Assembly: GCF_020382885.2 (NCBI RefSeq)
Contig: NC_058506.1
Span: 12,068,318-12,132,317, forward strand
Length of the DNA stretch: 64,000 bases
Direction: 5' to 3'
Origin: Scatophagus argus
Taxonomy: Eukaryota > Chordata > Actinopteri > Scatophagidae
Shown: positions 1-12,174 of the stretch, one piece after another
How the letters are laid out: each line of letters begins with the position of its first letter
Numbering within the stretch: the stretch's first letter is position 1
Notes under the pieces: model-generated
Told to the model about the DNA's origin: nothing
The model's database searches: none
Seen by the model: only the letters and a program-made list of their open reading frames with translations
Made by a program: the position numbers and the translations under genes

Positions 1-86
1 AGCACAGTGGCATTAATAGAGTCAATGTTTTTTTTTTAGTTTGTAATCGTGGATGCTTATACGAAGACAGCAGATCAGTGCCTTAC

Positions 87-3000
87 CATTACATGCTTGC
101 TGTTGAGGTAAAGCCGTGAAACCATTGGTTCTAAAGTATGGAGGAAAGCCATGCCGCTGGCGATGTCCAGTGCAAACTTCACTGCTTGGCTTTGGTCGAC
201 CACCAGAGCTGAAGAGGCGGAAGAAGAAAGCAAAAGACAGAGGAGAAGAGAGCAGGAGAGGGAAGTAAAACCTTCATCGTCTACCGGCACTCCTGAGTCA
301 AAGTGTTTTGGAGCTGGAATAATGAAATTTTTGTTTTTGCAATTTTGCATTTTACACATGTACTTAAATGCAAAGTGCTTACTAGTGCCCTGGTGGAGTA
401 TGTTGAAGAGGGACCCGTACGGCATGTAGTGAGTAATGATGATAGGGTGAGGGGAAGGAGGTGCCTGACAGGCTCCAAGAACAGGCAGAATGTTTGGATG
501 AGAAAAGATCCTGTAGAGTTATTGGAGAAAGAGAGAGTGAGAATGTGTATAAATGTCATTTTAATAAAATAAGGGAAAAAAGTAAGTAATTATATATTCT
601 GAGAACAGCGTGGTCTTTTTCACAACTGAAGAGAAAACTCATCCATGTCACACATTTGTATCATCTGTGGCCCTTTAAAGCTGAGCTGAACTGCACTTTT
701 TACTCGTTCATTTTCTGAAGCTCTTTCATGTTTTTGCAATACATGCCAGATGATGTGTTGCCTCTGAATTTTTCAGCACACTCGTCCCAAGTACTTTTAT
801 GTGTATTTCAATTCGTGAAGGAGAACGAGAAGTGCAGCCAGCATGAAAGCACGTTGCCAAGGTATTCCAATTGCACACTCACTTACATCTTTTGAACTGG
901 CCTGCTCAAAGGCTCCTCTCATTTTTGTCCTATTATGGTTTGGTTCTGTCACTTAATGTGTGTGTAGCTTATAGCTATAATAATGACGCTAAATATGCTT
1001 TCCTTAGTATCGTGTTTTGCTTGTTTGCTTTTACATTGTTCAGTATCAAATGATTTTATGCTGTGATTTCTTTTGTGTAATTAGATCTAGGTAAGCTGCT
1101 TCTGAGTAAATAACTGCTCCTGAGTTGTTCCTTTTGGATACGTACGCAACAGCCATAAATATGTCAATAATGGTTCACTGAACATAAAGATCCTTTAAGA
1201 GGAAGCCCTGCTGAACCTGCCTTAACATGCTCATACAAGTTGTCTTTGGGCTCACCCACGTCCTATTTTGAAATTGTCTGCACGTTACTTCAGATTTCAT
1301 GTTTCCTGTGATGGAAGGAGGTTTGCGGAATTTGTTTTTCACATTGTGCAGCAGAGCGCGTCACGCTTTAAACAGCTGCCAACAACTGCTTCACCACAAC
1401 ACCAACCAAAACCCTTTTCCTTGACTTCGAAAATGATAAACTGCTCTATTTGTTGCACAAAAAGCCACAAGTCTACCACGTCCATCCTCACATTAGCACT
1501 GTGTTTACCAGGATATGAGAGTCAGTCCAAATGCTCTTAGACTAATGAACTCAATGAAACCCTGATGTCTCTATTCTGGGTGCAGACAACACAAGAAATA
1601 CTGCTGAGGGTCACCCAAAATGACCACTATTACTTTATCATTATCAGATTAAAAAAAAAAAACGTGAATTACCTGAGTTTTGGATGCTCCTCGTTGAAGT
1701 CTCTACTCTTTCTGGTGGTCCAGTCTCTCACCTGCAACACCTTGACTATAATCTCATCCCCTTGCCACCGACCCTGCCATAACTGCAGACAGAACACACT
1801 ATCAAGTTAACAACCATAGAACTGAAAAATAATAAGACGAAGACTGACACAGCAGTAAAGTGCCGCTGACCTCTCCAGACTGGTTCTCATTGATCTTTGC
1901 CAGGAGCGAAAGCTGCTTATAATCAATACCAGCCTGCTTGTTGAGGGTACCATTACCTAAGAGTGCCAAAACATGAATAATCAAACAAACGTCCTGAGCC
2001 AATATGATGATCTGTTGCTTGTTTTGACTTGAACGTTACTTACGAGGTCGTGTACGCATGGTACCCTTCCAGAAAGTTTCCTTATAAGGGACTTTGGTCA
2101 TACTCTGGCCCATTTTCTCAGCCTTTTCTAAAAGCAGAGAAAAAGGAAAAATGAATAAAGTCATAAAATAAAATAAATTGGTGGAACCTTTTTATTTTGC
2201 CAACATAATGTTTTTTTTCTCTCATAGGCAATAACCTGTTGAGGCGTTAAAATGCCCACAAATGACTGCTGACCTTGAAGCAGCTGTCTCAGATGAGGCT
2301 TGGCCTTGTCCAAAGGTGTCTGTCCATACCTGTTGCATACACTCACCTGGGCACCACTCGCCACCAAGTCCTAAAAAAGGCATTAAGGTGTGTTATATAC
2401 AAATTAGATTTACAGCATAGGTTTTGGAAAAGGCAAAGCAGTGTAGTGGCCATTTCTTCCCAGAAGAGGGCCTTATCAGCCAACACATTGCGCCGGAATG
2501 AGTGTGTGTCTGTGAGTATACAGAACTGTACCTCTGCCACTTCGTCTTGGCCCCAGAAGCAGGCGTAGTGGAGAGGTGTGTTTCCATGCTCGTTGACTGT
2601 ATTGGGGTCTGCTTTGCACTGAATAAGCTGGCAATAGCAGATCATAAAGTGAGAAAATTATACAAAAGAAACTGTGCATTCACCGGGTCCAGTTTTGAAA
2701 TCGCACTTCGTCTGAGTGTGTGTACCTTGGCCACGATGTCTCTGTGTCCATGACTGGCGGCGAGGTGTAATGGGGTATCATCTCCACGGTTCATCACATT
2801 AATACGAGCGCCTCTCATGATGAGCATGTCGACAACGCCGCTCCTCCCTTCCCTGCATGCCCAGTGGAGGGGGCTGAAACCATGGTCATCACTGAAACGA
2901 CAACCAGCGTTTAAGGCTTAAACACAGCTTAAACTTTAAGCTGTGAACACTTATGTCTACCAATTCTGATTAGAATTTTTTTTTTACAACAGGGTAAAGA

Positions 3001-4968
3001 CGAATTTGCTCCCTTGAGGCGAGGGTGCTGATGCTCCCAGCTGACAAAACACTATCTGTGTGGTTTTCTCGTTGACACACAGCCACACAGGTTCTCACAC
3101 CCGCTACCTCACAGTCTTTATTTAGACTTAAGCACATGCTTCCTCACACTGCCAGCGGCCTAAAACGCATCTGACGGCTGGCCTGGTGATAAATATGTCT
3201 GTGCATACTGGAACGCCAGCTAACATACTCGAAGACGAACGCACAAACACAGCGTACATGGCACTGCCGCAGTCTACGAGGAGCCAAGCTGTCACCTATG
3301 TGTGACTGACCCCTTCACCCCAGTGACTGCCTTTACATTAGCTGACCCTGAGGCAGCTGCCTGGGCTTCTCACAAGTCCATGAAAAGCCACAAAGGCTGC
3401 ACTCTAGTTAACAATAAACCTCGGGAGGGCTTGTGTGGCCTATAGGAAGTACCTGCACTACTTGCTCACGCTGAAATGAAATAGCCGTTAATCACATTCT
3501 CTGTCAATGCTGAACCTGCACTGCGTACAGACTCCACGTCAGACCAACCCCGTGTGCTATAAAAAGTAACGAAAAAAACTCAGGAATGACAGAGTGGAAA
3601 AAAAGGAGAGGAATCCCCAGCTACACATTCTTTGTAAGTCTCATTTTTTTTCTCCTCGTTTCTTCCTGTGTCACTCACTCAAATGCAGCATATAACTGCC
3701 AGGGGAGATCTGAAATGGCCCTGGGCTCGCTCTCCAGTTCCTAAGGTTTTGTGTCAAATATGGAGAGCAAAAGTATTCCAGGTCCTTCAAGACTATGAAT
3801 TTTCCCACTAACACATAGCACTTGTCACACATTATTGAAAAAAAGAAATGATCGGTTCACACTGTGTGAACCAACAAAGGGAAGGAAGAGCAAAAGCCTC
3901 CAGCATAATGACTGGTCTCTCAGATGTTTATGTGGGGCTGCAGCTAGCTGCCTGAGAAGCTCTGTCAGCGAGGGCCTGGCCCTGTATGGAGCTGAACAGA
4001 GGAAATGGCCTTGGCTGTTGCCTGGTTGGCTAGCAGCTCTGCAGCCCTGAAAGTCAACGTCAACAAACTGCACATATATGGTCTGGACCAAGAATGAGAT
4101 AACCAAGTCTTTAGCAGTGAGGTCTTCTGGCTTCATTCTAGCAAGGGAATTATGTAAACAGGCAGAAATGTTGTGTATACTCTATACAGTTCAAAAATTC
4201 TAATAGGGCTGCAATACATGACAATTATGAATCCATGTACTGCTTATATTTTAAATTATCCTTTTTAACATAAAACATGTTACAAATTGTTCCCAGAGAA
4301 CACTGTGGCATTTTAAAGCAGATGTTTTGTCCGAAACGCCGAATGTTCAGTTTAAATTATCGTATGTGCTATTGCTTTATTATCAGTCAATCTGCGTCTC
4401 AGCGCTGTGACCTAAAGTCAGGCCGTGCTTTTCAGTCCAGTGAAGGATGAGTTTAAGTTAATGTCATCTGAGTCACAACCTCCCCACATCACCCACTGCT
4501 TTTAGACACACACAGTTTTTGGGGGATGACATCATAAGGAAAGAAATCCAAGAGGAAAATGGGGGGAAAAAAAAGGACTGGAATTACCAATGCTGGGTGA
4601 TGCTCAGCAGCATGTGGAGTTACAAGGAGAGCACAGTATGGAAACTATTTGACCACCTCCAATGTGCAAAGGATCTCACACACACACACACACAGACACA
4701 CACTTCACCCACTATACCAAATGTGGTACGTTTGCTATAATCTTCAACCATTAGAAGCCCGTACATATTTTACACACTTCAATTAGTCACTGACACCCAA
4801 GAGAAGACAAAGACCCCACCGCAGTCAGCTTCAAAGCTCTATGCATCTTTGTGAAGCTTGTGCAGACATATCCGCTCACCCCAAGTTGAGGTCATTCTCT
4901 GTGTTGTCCAACCACAGACGGACGGCCACAGAGTTCCCTTCTCGACACTGTGTGAAGATGTCATCCAT
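87..4968 (-). CDS. ilk: integrin-linked (pseudo)kinase ILK, N-terminal 326 codons, partial
   Basis: ILK is the adaptor of the ILK-PINCH-parvin complex, linking integrin beta tails to actin at focal adhesions. Nine coding exons join in frame: 4880-4968, 2726-2891, 2532-2627, 2274-2370, 2044-2127, 1871-1956, 1673-1782, 383-510, 87-208. All have ag/gt borders and matching phases, giving residues 1-326 of about 452; the rest lies left of the window. The protein starts [12 protein letters not shown], as in mammals. Ankyrin repeats fill roughly residues 1-165, with [16 protein letters not shown] and [16 protein letters not shown] typical of ILK. A basic linker follows, then the kinase-like domain with the IIVKVLQV lysine strand and [13 protein letters not shown] helix. 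The catalytic-loop region reads SRLYLNS, without HRD, as expected for a pseudokinase. The start ATG sits in GCCATGG context just inside a spliced exon whose acceptor is at 4975/4976. Identity is near certain from close match to vertebrate ILK. Confidence 0.97.
4677..4702. repeat. (CA)n microsatellite in ilk intron 1
   Basis: A short CA-dinucleotide tract with one interruption (cagaca) lies in the intron between the first two ilk coding exons. Confidence 0.9.
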
Positions 4969-5663
4969 GGCTGTGCTGTAGGCTGCTTCTCTTGACTGTT
5001 TGCTCTTTCAGTAACTTTTGAGATCAGGAACATGAAGGCTGCAGGGAAGATATTAAATAAAGACCCCTTTAATATAAGGACAAAGACAAAACAATTAAAA
5101 TAGTAAACACATATAGGTTTGTATATATCCTTTTACCATACACAGGGCATCTTCCAGGGGACTGAGCAGGTAAACAGGCATAGCTCAATGTCTTCTGAGC
5201 CTACAGTAGCTTGACTTATTAGGTAAATGTCGACAAAGCAAAATTATTCTTTGTTGCAAAAAAACGTATCCCCTCAGACGAAGCATGGCCGTAGATACTT
5301 TAAGTTTTGTCTATCATGGTATATCCTAAATATTATTATTTATTTTTTTTTACTGTTAGACCGATGTTTAAGTCATTGTTTTTGTACTGACTAATAATTG
5401 AAACATTTCCACCCCCGCTGCACTAAGACACAGTAAGCCACATCCAGTGAAACGCAGTTATGAAGGAAACAAATAGCCGCATATCCCCACATTTCCCCTC
5501 GACTGTATCTTCGTCCATGGAATAGGATGGGCTGGCCTATTGGATTACTTTGAACCCTATTGTTGAAAAGTCAAAGTAAAGTTGGACATCCGCATCAAAA
5601 CACTTCCCAGCCTCAGTGAAAACAAAACTATCACGCATCCAAAAAGTGTTCTCAAAACTCTTA

Positions 5664-5760
5664 CCAGTGGCGGATCGGTCGATTCCTTCTCAGTTTCTTT
5701 ATTTTTTTTCCTCTCCCGAAAGTCGGCCGTCGCCTCCAAATTTAAGAGCAAAGAACAGTC
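5664..5760 (-). promoter_or_regulatory. ilk: ilk 5' non-coding exon and promoter region
   Basis: The first ilk coding exon begins with an acceptor at about 4976, so the transcript must start upstream. On the minus strand a good donor (CACTG|gtaagag) lies at 5663/5664, preceded by sequence without an in-frame start that would extend ILK. The upstream 5760-5900 stretch is locally GC-rich compared with its surroundings, as expected for a housekeeping promoter. The upper edge of the exon is a guess, and no TATA box was identified. Confidence 0.5.
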
Positions 5761-5779
5761 GGGCTGGCTGAGTCCACGC

Positions 5780-8290
5780 CCCGCTCCTCCGAGCTGATGT
5801 GGGCTACTGGCGCTCTGCTACTGGCCGAAGCTATCCCAGGACACTCGCACAACAGCGACGCCTGCTGGTGACAATGCAACGACGCTACACCCGGCGGCCG
5901 AAAATACAAAGGCGGGATGTGGGCAGGGTTTTTTTTTTTTCTGCTTATTAACAGTGGTGGAATGTAATTGTATACTGAAGGACTGGTCCAATGTACTCTT
6001 AATTTATTTATTTTTATTTCCATTTTATGCAACTTTATAGTCTACTTTTACACCACTGCATCTCAGAGGAACTGTAGGCCCACACCAGCTATGTCTCCAC
6101 ATGTGTCAGACAGCTTCAGTTACTCGTTACTATTCAGATTACAATTTCTGGTGATTTTGAATGAATGAAAATTAGTGATAAACTGAAGGATGAAGTGTTC
6201 CTTTATGTTTTGAGAAAACTGTCAAACTAAATAATGTTTCAATAGCAGTCCTAAAAGACAGTTCTGGAAAAGCCTTGTCACCAAGCTGAGAGCTCTCTTC
6301 TGAGTGGTTCTCATAAGAGAGCCGCGATACAAACATATGATGCACTGCTGTAGATTAAACTGCCCAACCCCGTAACAAAGCAGCCTTGGTACAATTAAAA
6401 TGCAACATACGCATGAATGAAGAGGTTAACTTTAATCCAAAAACGTTGCAAGACAGACAGGGACAATTTCACATAACGAATAGCCTACTTTTACTGTTGT
6501 TAAGTACATTTTGTTGATAATTCTTACATACTTTTTGCATGCAGGAGTGCAGTAGTGGAGTAGGCATATTTTCACAGTGTGGTGTTGCTACACAGCAAAG
6601 GATTGGAGTACATCTTCCATGACTGATTATGTTTATCATACATTTTTTACTGTAAATTATCATGATTGAAGATGCATTCATGGGACAAAATCTGCATATA
6701 GCATGAATAAATGTGATCAATAGACAGATGTTACCAAGTTTGTGTTCCAAATGCATTTACATGGAAAAAAAAAACAACAAAACAAAACTAATGTTGGCAT
6801 TCTTTGTTTACCTATGTCTCAGCCTGTCTGAATACATTAACATTTACACATGATCTCACAAGTCTCAGTATTAGAGAACTCTCACTGAACAAGAAATTGA
6901 CACTGATAGGAAAAGGTGTCACTAACCTCAATACTGTCTCTATTCTGTTCAGCCGTCATTAATGTTATCATTTAAACCAGTGCATTTCCTACTGTGACAC
7001 GTCAAAATGTCTGCAGTCAGTCAGGTCTGTGTGTGTGTATTGGTTAGGAGATTTTACTGTTTAAAAATAAACTGTCTTTTCCGTTTCTGTCTGGAGTTTC
7101 TTGCCGTTTATTGGTTGACAATATATCCTGACAGCCATAAGCTCACTGTCATGACTTAACAAGACACATGAATAGAACAGAGTCATCTTTATTGTTATTA
7201 GCAACACCTGTCACAAGTCAAAATTCCTATTGTTAGAAAGGACAATTCAGGCTGTATTGGAGTCTGGCAAACACATAACATTAATGCAAAATGTGTGCAT
7301 AAATGATACTTATTCCATGTGCTCCTGTCTAATTAGCAAATCCAGTTTCTTCTACTAGCTGGTTCCTGACAGGGACTGCAAATCTCTTTGGCTGTGACTT
7401 GGAAGTACATTGTTCAGTTTTGCTAAAGAGAGTCATAAACTTTCCTGCGGGGGAGTGAAGTCACTGGGAATCCTGTTTTAAGATGGCTTCGCTTGCTGGA
7501 TTAAAGAGTACACAGCGTGTTTCGTGCAAAGACAGGAAACGTTGGGAGGAGAGAGGGAGGTGATGATATGTAACACCCACATACTTTGAGGCACACACCC
7601 TGACCCACTTCTGAGTGATGGCATATGCTTTCAAAAAACAAATACAAGAGGATGTCAATAAAGAATGGAAAAAAAATGAATCCTCTCATGTTTATTACAG
7701 ACACTTTACTGTACAAAACAATTATCATCAGGACTGAGTCTATTTAGAGGGTCATCAACCTGAGCTCTACTAGCTTCTGAAAGTCCAAACAGAAAACAAT
7801 CAGGCTTCCACAAACCAGGCTGCAGGACTGAGACTGATCCTTGTAGATCGCTGACTGCCAATATCTCTGCCCTCACTCTCTCTCTCACACACACACCAAT
7901 ATACACAGTTATGACAACATCTTTTCTGTTTTTGCTTCTTATCACAAAACACAACTTTTATTAACAGGATTTTATTGCCTGTATGGAGGTCACAGGGGAC
8001 TAAAAATTTAAAACTATTTTTATTTACTGACTGTTGAGTAAACAATGTCAAAAATAATTCCTCTCATTTTAGGTGGTTGTTATCACATTGATGTATGTTG
8101 ACATTTTCCTCTTTTCTGATAAGAAGATAGTGATTGGATGCTATAAAAACAGGGTGAAGCATCCCGATTCACAGCTGAGCCCAGCACACAATGGAGTCAT
8201 GCAGGTGTACGAGCAGGGACTCAATACAGCACAGACTCTGCACTTGCATCTGAAATATTTTGACCCCCATCTTTATCAAGATATGTAAGA
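5780..8290. other. intergenic region between ilk and timm10b
   Basis: No exon of a recognisable gene was found on either strand. It holds the presumed ilk promoter at its low end and one dispersed repeat near 5953-6165. The remaining open reading frames are short and unlike known proteins. TAF10 and ARFIP2, which lie near these genes in human, were not seen. Confidence 0.6.
5953..6165 (+). repeat. fish dispersed repeat (MITE-like, non-coding)
   Basis: This reads like a very common fish repeat recognised by the order of its landmarks: GTGGTGGAATGTAA, then TTTCCATTTTATGCAACTTTATA, CACCACTGCATCTCAGAGG, and GACAGCTTCAGTTACT. A related fragment lies at about 61675-61950 in the opposite orientation. 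The family was judged from memory of the repeat; class (DNA-transposon-derived) is an inference. Confidence 0.5.
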
Positions 8291-8296
8291 TTATAC

Positions 8297-8302
8297 TTTA
8301 TT
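8297..8302 (-). terminator. timm10b: polyadenylation signal of timm10b
   Basis: AATAAA on the minus strand, 156 bases after the timm10b stop codon, is the first canonical hexamer downstream noticed. No cleavage data are available. Confidence 0.5.
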
Positions 8303-8457
8303 TTATAATTTTGTCTAGTAATTAATAATCTATTCTTTCTCACACTTGAGTGTAACATTGGTTGCATTAACCCATCAGAGGTGGGTTGTTTGTGGTGGGA
8401 GTAAGAGGGATGAAGAGAACAGCTTGACCACCTGAGACACACACAGACTGGGAGCCA

Positions 8458-9599
8458 TTATTGGCCTGATGGCTTGGAAAGCTCTGTGGCTCTCTCTTGG
8501 CCCACCAGGCTCTCGGTGGATTTAGAGACTGTAGGTGCAGCTACTGTTGACACAGGCACATCTGCTGATATGGATGTGGGCTTAGATGGCATAAACATAG
8601 GTGCAGAGCTCTCAGTTTGGGTACCAGCTAACTGTGACTGAGGAGAGCCCACTGAATAAGACAGTCCATTGCCAGCATCATTAAGCACTGAGGGAAACAC
8701 TGCTTCAGATGTAGGTGTAACTGCTGTAGCAGCTGATAATTTGACAGAGGCTGTTGTGGATTTGGACACAGCAGCATTGAGCTCAACAGGAATATCTAAT
8801 CCTGGTGGCTTTGAGAATGCGCCCTGGGCCTCTGGTCCAACATCAGTCACTGAGGAAGTTAACAGAGGAGGTACTTGTGGGGGTGGAGATGAGGTGATGG
8901 GGCCTTGAGATGCCGTTGAGGCTTCAGTGGCAGAAGCAGCAGCCTCTGCTGCCTTTGCATTTTCTTCTGCCTTTTTCTCCATCTCCTCCATGCGGCGCTG
9001 CACCATCCGAGGCATCAGCTGCACATACGTGCCCATCAGGCGGTGGTTTGAGCGAATCAGCTTCCCTGCACAGCTGTCCACACAGCTCTCCTGGACAGAC
9101 AGCAGCAGTCAGAGGGGATGAGTGGATCCAGTATGTGCTGATAAGACACTATACGACCTAAATTATGCAGACACCTGGAACCACATGTGGTCTGATGGCT
9201 TATTGGCTTCTACTAATGACAAATCTTAAAGCTAAAGCATTCTGATATACGAGACAACAGGTTATAACATTCAATACTCAGTGTAAACAGAAATAGCAGT
9301 TAAAGAAAAGGTAACGCAACTGTACGTAGAGGTGTCTACACATATGACTACACAGCTGGATCTCTGATTGTCGGTATCCTCACCTCGTCCATAGTGAGGT
9401 TTCTGTAGTTGAAGTTGCTGGTGCATCGCTGGAAGCAAATTTCAGTCATACGGTTGTAAACCAGAAGGAAATCCCGCAGCTGCAAGAGACACAATCACTC
9501 AAAACTCTCCATCAAATCTCCGATTTGCAAATAAGCCCAATGTAGCCTCCAGTGCATATGAATGTGACTTACATTTCTCAGTTGTTGGTCAGGATCCAT
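8458..9599 (-). CDS. timm10b: mitochondrial import chaperone Tim10b (Tim9b/FXC1) with long C-terminal extension
   Basis: Tim10b is a small Tim protein on the outer face of the inner mitochondrial membrane, attached to the TIM22 carrier translocase with Tim9-Tim10. Three exons join in frame: 9573-9599, 9384-9479 and 8458-9090, giving 251 residues. The start [20 protein letters not shown] is family-typical. The twin CX3C motif is intact: CFQRC at residues 24-28 and CVDSC at 44-48, which form two disulfides in the helical hairpin. The conserved region ends at about residue 81 ([12 protein letters not shown]). Human TIMM10B is about 103 residues; here some 170 more follow, rich in Ala, Ser, Thr and Pro with no recognisable domain. 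That tail is one open frame with the conserved core in the last exon, so it is unlikely to be an exon-joining artefact. It is not an N-terminal presequence gene: the family is imported through its cysteines by MIA40. Confidence 0.95.
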
Positions 9600-9870
9600 C
9601 ACGATTTAGCCTGAGGTTCACTACTGGTTAGCTAAAATGCTACCATCGAGACCGGGTTAGCTAATGAATCAAATAAGTTATGGTTTACCCGATTTTAGCT
9701 GTCTGAGGTGAATAAAAGCACAATTCCGGGGAATGTTATTCACATGCCAGCATTAATGTCTCACTTATCGTACAACAACTTGTTCAGGCACCAAATTAAA
9801 ATGGCATGACATTCACATGCGCGCTGCCATGTTTGTAACGAAGATCGTCTCCGCCTTGGAAGACGCTTCA
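9600..9870 (-). promoter_or_regulatory. timm10b: timm10b promoter and 5' UTR region
   Basis: The stretch directly upstream of the start codon is expected to hold the promoter. At 9815-9830 the minus strand reads ATGGCAGCGCGCATGT, resembling overlapping YY1 (ATGGC) and NRF1 (GCGCAT) sites, which are common in promoters of nuclear genes for mitochondrial proteins. The match to the NRF1 palindrome is only partial. Confidence 0.35.
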
Positions 9871-9965
9871 CTACGTAGTGTAAAAAAAAACGACTCAGTT
9901 TCCTGTTTCCAAAGCTGGACGTTTTTAGCTCTTCTAATAGGATCGTTTTGTTTAGACTGAACGAT

Positions 9966-10155
9966 ATATTATGTTATGTTATATTATATTATATTATATT
10001 ATATTATATTATATTATATTATATTATATTATATTATATTATATTATATTCTATTCTATTCTATTCTATTCTATACTATTCTATTATATTATATTATATT
10101 ATATTATATTATATTATATTATATTATATTATATTATATTATATTATATCATATT
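9966..10155. repeat. pentanucleotide microsatellite (ATATT)n with central (CTATT)n block
   Basis: About 38 five-base units run without a break in register. ATATT units flank a central block at 10051-10085 in which most units are CTATT; ATGTT variants mark the left edge and ATATC lies near the right edge. Long Tyr-Ile-Leu reading frames here are products of the repeat and not genes. Confidence 0.97.
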
Positions 10156-10159
10156 CCCA

Positions 10160-12170
10160 GTGTGTATATATATATATTAAATATTAGAACTGGATGTTGA
10201 AAAATCTACTCTTACCTTTGATATTTTAAGATGTAGTACAGTAATGGATGATTAAGGTTAATGGTTGATGCTAATGGTTAATGTTGAGCACTGTATAAAT
10301 TTACAGATTTTCCCTTAAATTACTGACTAAAATACACATAATACTGTAATTTAACACTTCAGTGATATCCTCCTTTGACATTCAGCCTTTATTTGCACAG
10401 TGTAATGGGGTCATAACATTGTAGCTTGAACATCTGATTGTCTAGCTTAGTGCAGTATTCTTTCATTTTCTTTCTTCTTTCAGTAACAATGAAAAATAAA
10501 ATCAAAGTCTTTAGTACAAATTTCCCCTTCAGCTCAGTTAGCACATATTGTCAGGGGGGAGCACAAAGAATTTTACACTAAAAGGTAATATGGGTTTTTT
10601 TCTAACTGACTGCTGAAACCTTAGATTAGTTTTGGTTAAAGTTTAGAGCTCATTTTTGCACAAAACAAGGACTTGAATAAGACATGTCTCCCGTGTGCCC
10701 CATGAGAGAGGGATCTTTTATGTTCAGTATGGACCAGAGGAAAGATGCAAAACCTGTTTCGGTGTTCATAAGGACAGACATGAAAAATCTACAACCCTAT
10801 TTTTTAACATGTCACTTTCAAATTATCCATGATAGTATCATTTCTGTTTAAGTCTCCTTCCTGACTTCCTGTTCTGGTAAAAAGGGGAAAAAAAATGCTG
10901 AACATTATTTTCCTTTTGCCTTTCATCATATCCACTATCTGCCATTTCAAGAAACCTTAAAGACTTTCACTCTGTTTGAAGCAGACAAAAACGTGTCCCT
11001 TTTATTATGTCACCCAAAGCAACCAAGGAAACATCTTGTGCAATCCTGCTGACTGACATACAATGAAAAATGTTATGAAGAGGGTGATGTTCCAGGCAAA
11101 GGTGTGAATCACATTTACCTATTTCAGAATCTAACTGATATTAATTTCATTATGATAAAATGTTACTAATTACAGCTTTAATGTGACAAAACTAAAGTCT
11201 CTATGAAGGCACTGTGAAGGATATATTATTTTATTTATCTTTTCATGTTGCTTCCCTCTCTGCAACAGTTAGATCCAAAATGCCCAAGGCCAAAAATGAA
11301 TCCATAGATGGGAAGTAGGCCACGGTCAGTTGTTGAAAAACTGTCAGCAAATGGTTAGTAGGCTGCAGGTCTCTGGCTGCTGACTTCACTTCAGAGCCCA
11401 GTCCCATTCAGCAGAGAGCAGGGCAATAAATTATATCTCCCAAGTGGGGACCATAGAGAGGGAAATAATCATTTAAGCAGATGGCGCATCAGCTCATAAG
11501 CGCAGTACATTATAAAGCTAATGACTACCATCATAACTTTGACATGGAAAATCCTCTGTGGGTGACATTTACATATCAGCATGCAGGGAAAGAGTTACAT
11601 TACTTACAGATTTCCCCTTTTTACTTGTTTTGTCTTCTGCTCATCTTTAATTTTATGCTTAGGCAAGTACATTTATTCAAGAAAGTGTTGACTCTTCTGG
11701 TCGTTTGGCCGTTGCCTACAACATGGAAAACAGATGTAAAGATTTTTTTTTTCTTCACACCTTTCTGAGACTGCTGATGCTGACTGTGAGACATCAAAAC
11801 AGTGAAAGATCTTCCGTGTCCTGTGATGATTTGATGTTTTCCCTGTCTTTCACCACGAATTCAAAAAATTTCCACTTAGCACTTGACCTCTAAATGTCAC
11901 ACTCAGAGTTTCCTTTTCTCTTTATATCTTTTACATTTATTACATCCTCTACACAGAAAGGTACAACTGTTCCTCAGTTGCTCAATGCGGAGAGTTCATG
12001 AGGGAGTTTGTTTGTATCACAGAGGAAATTGCTCAACAAAGCAGTTGAATGTTCAGTGTGATATAGTTTTCATTGTTGCATGTACAGCAGTTGACTTTTA
12101 ATGGCTTCCTTCAGGTGGCCTATTCAGTTTGAAACAGTTTGAAACAGGACAACAGTCCTAATGTCTGCCA
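10160..12170. other. trat1: intergenic region between timm10b and trat1
   Basis: AT-rich sequence with no recognised exon. An AATAAA hexamer on the minus strand near 11936, about 240 bases after the trat1 stop, may serve that gene. A 95-codon frame at 11481-11768 on the plus strand has no recognisable similarity or domain and is treated as chance. Confidence 0.5.
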
Positions 12171-12174
12171 AAAT

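Noticed and set aside
8669..9161. Plus-strand frames opposite timm10b
   Set aside because: Antisense shadows of the last timm10b exon.
9948..10200. Long Tyr/Ile/Leu-rich frames in all three plus-strand frames
   Set aside because: Translation of the ATATT microsatellite.
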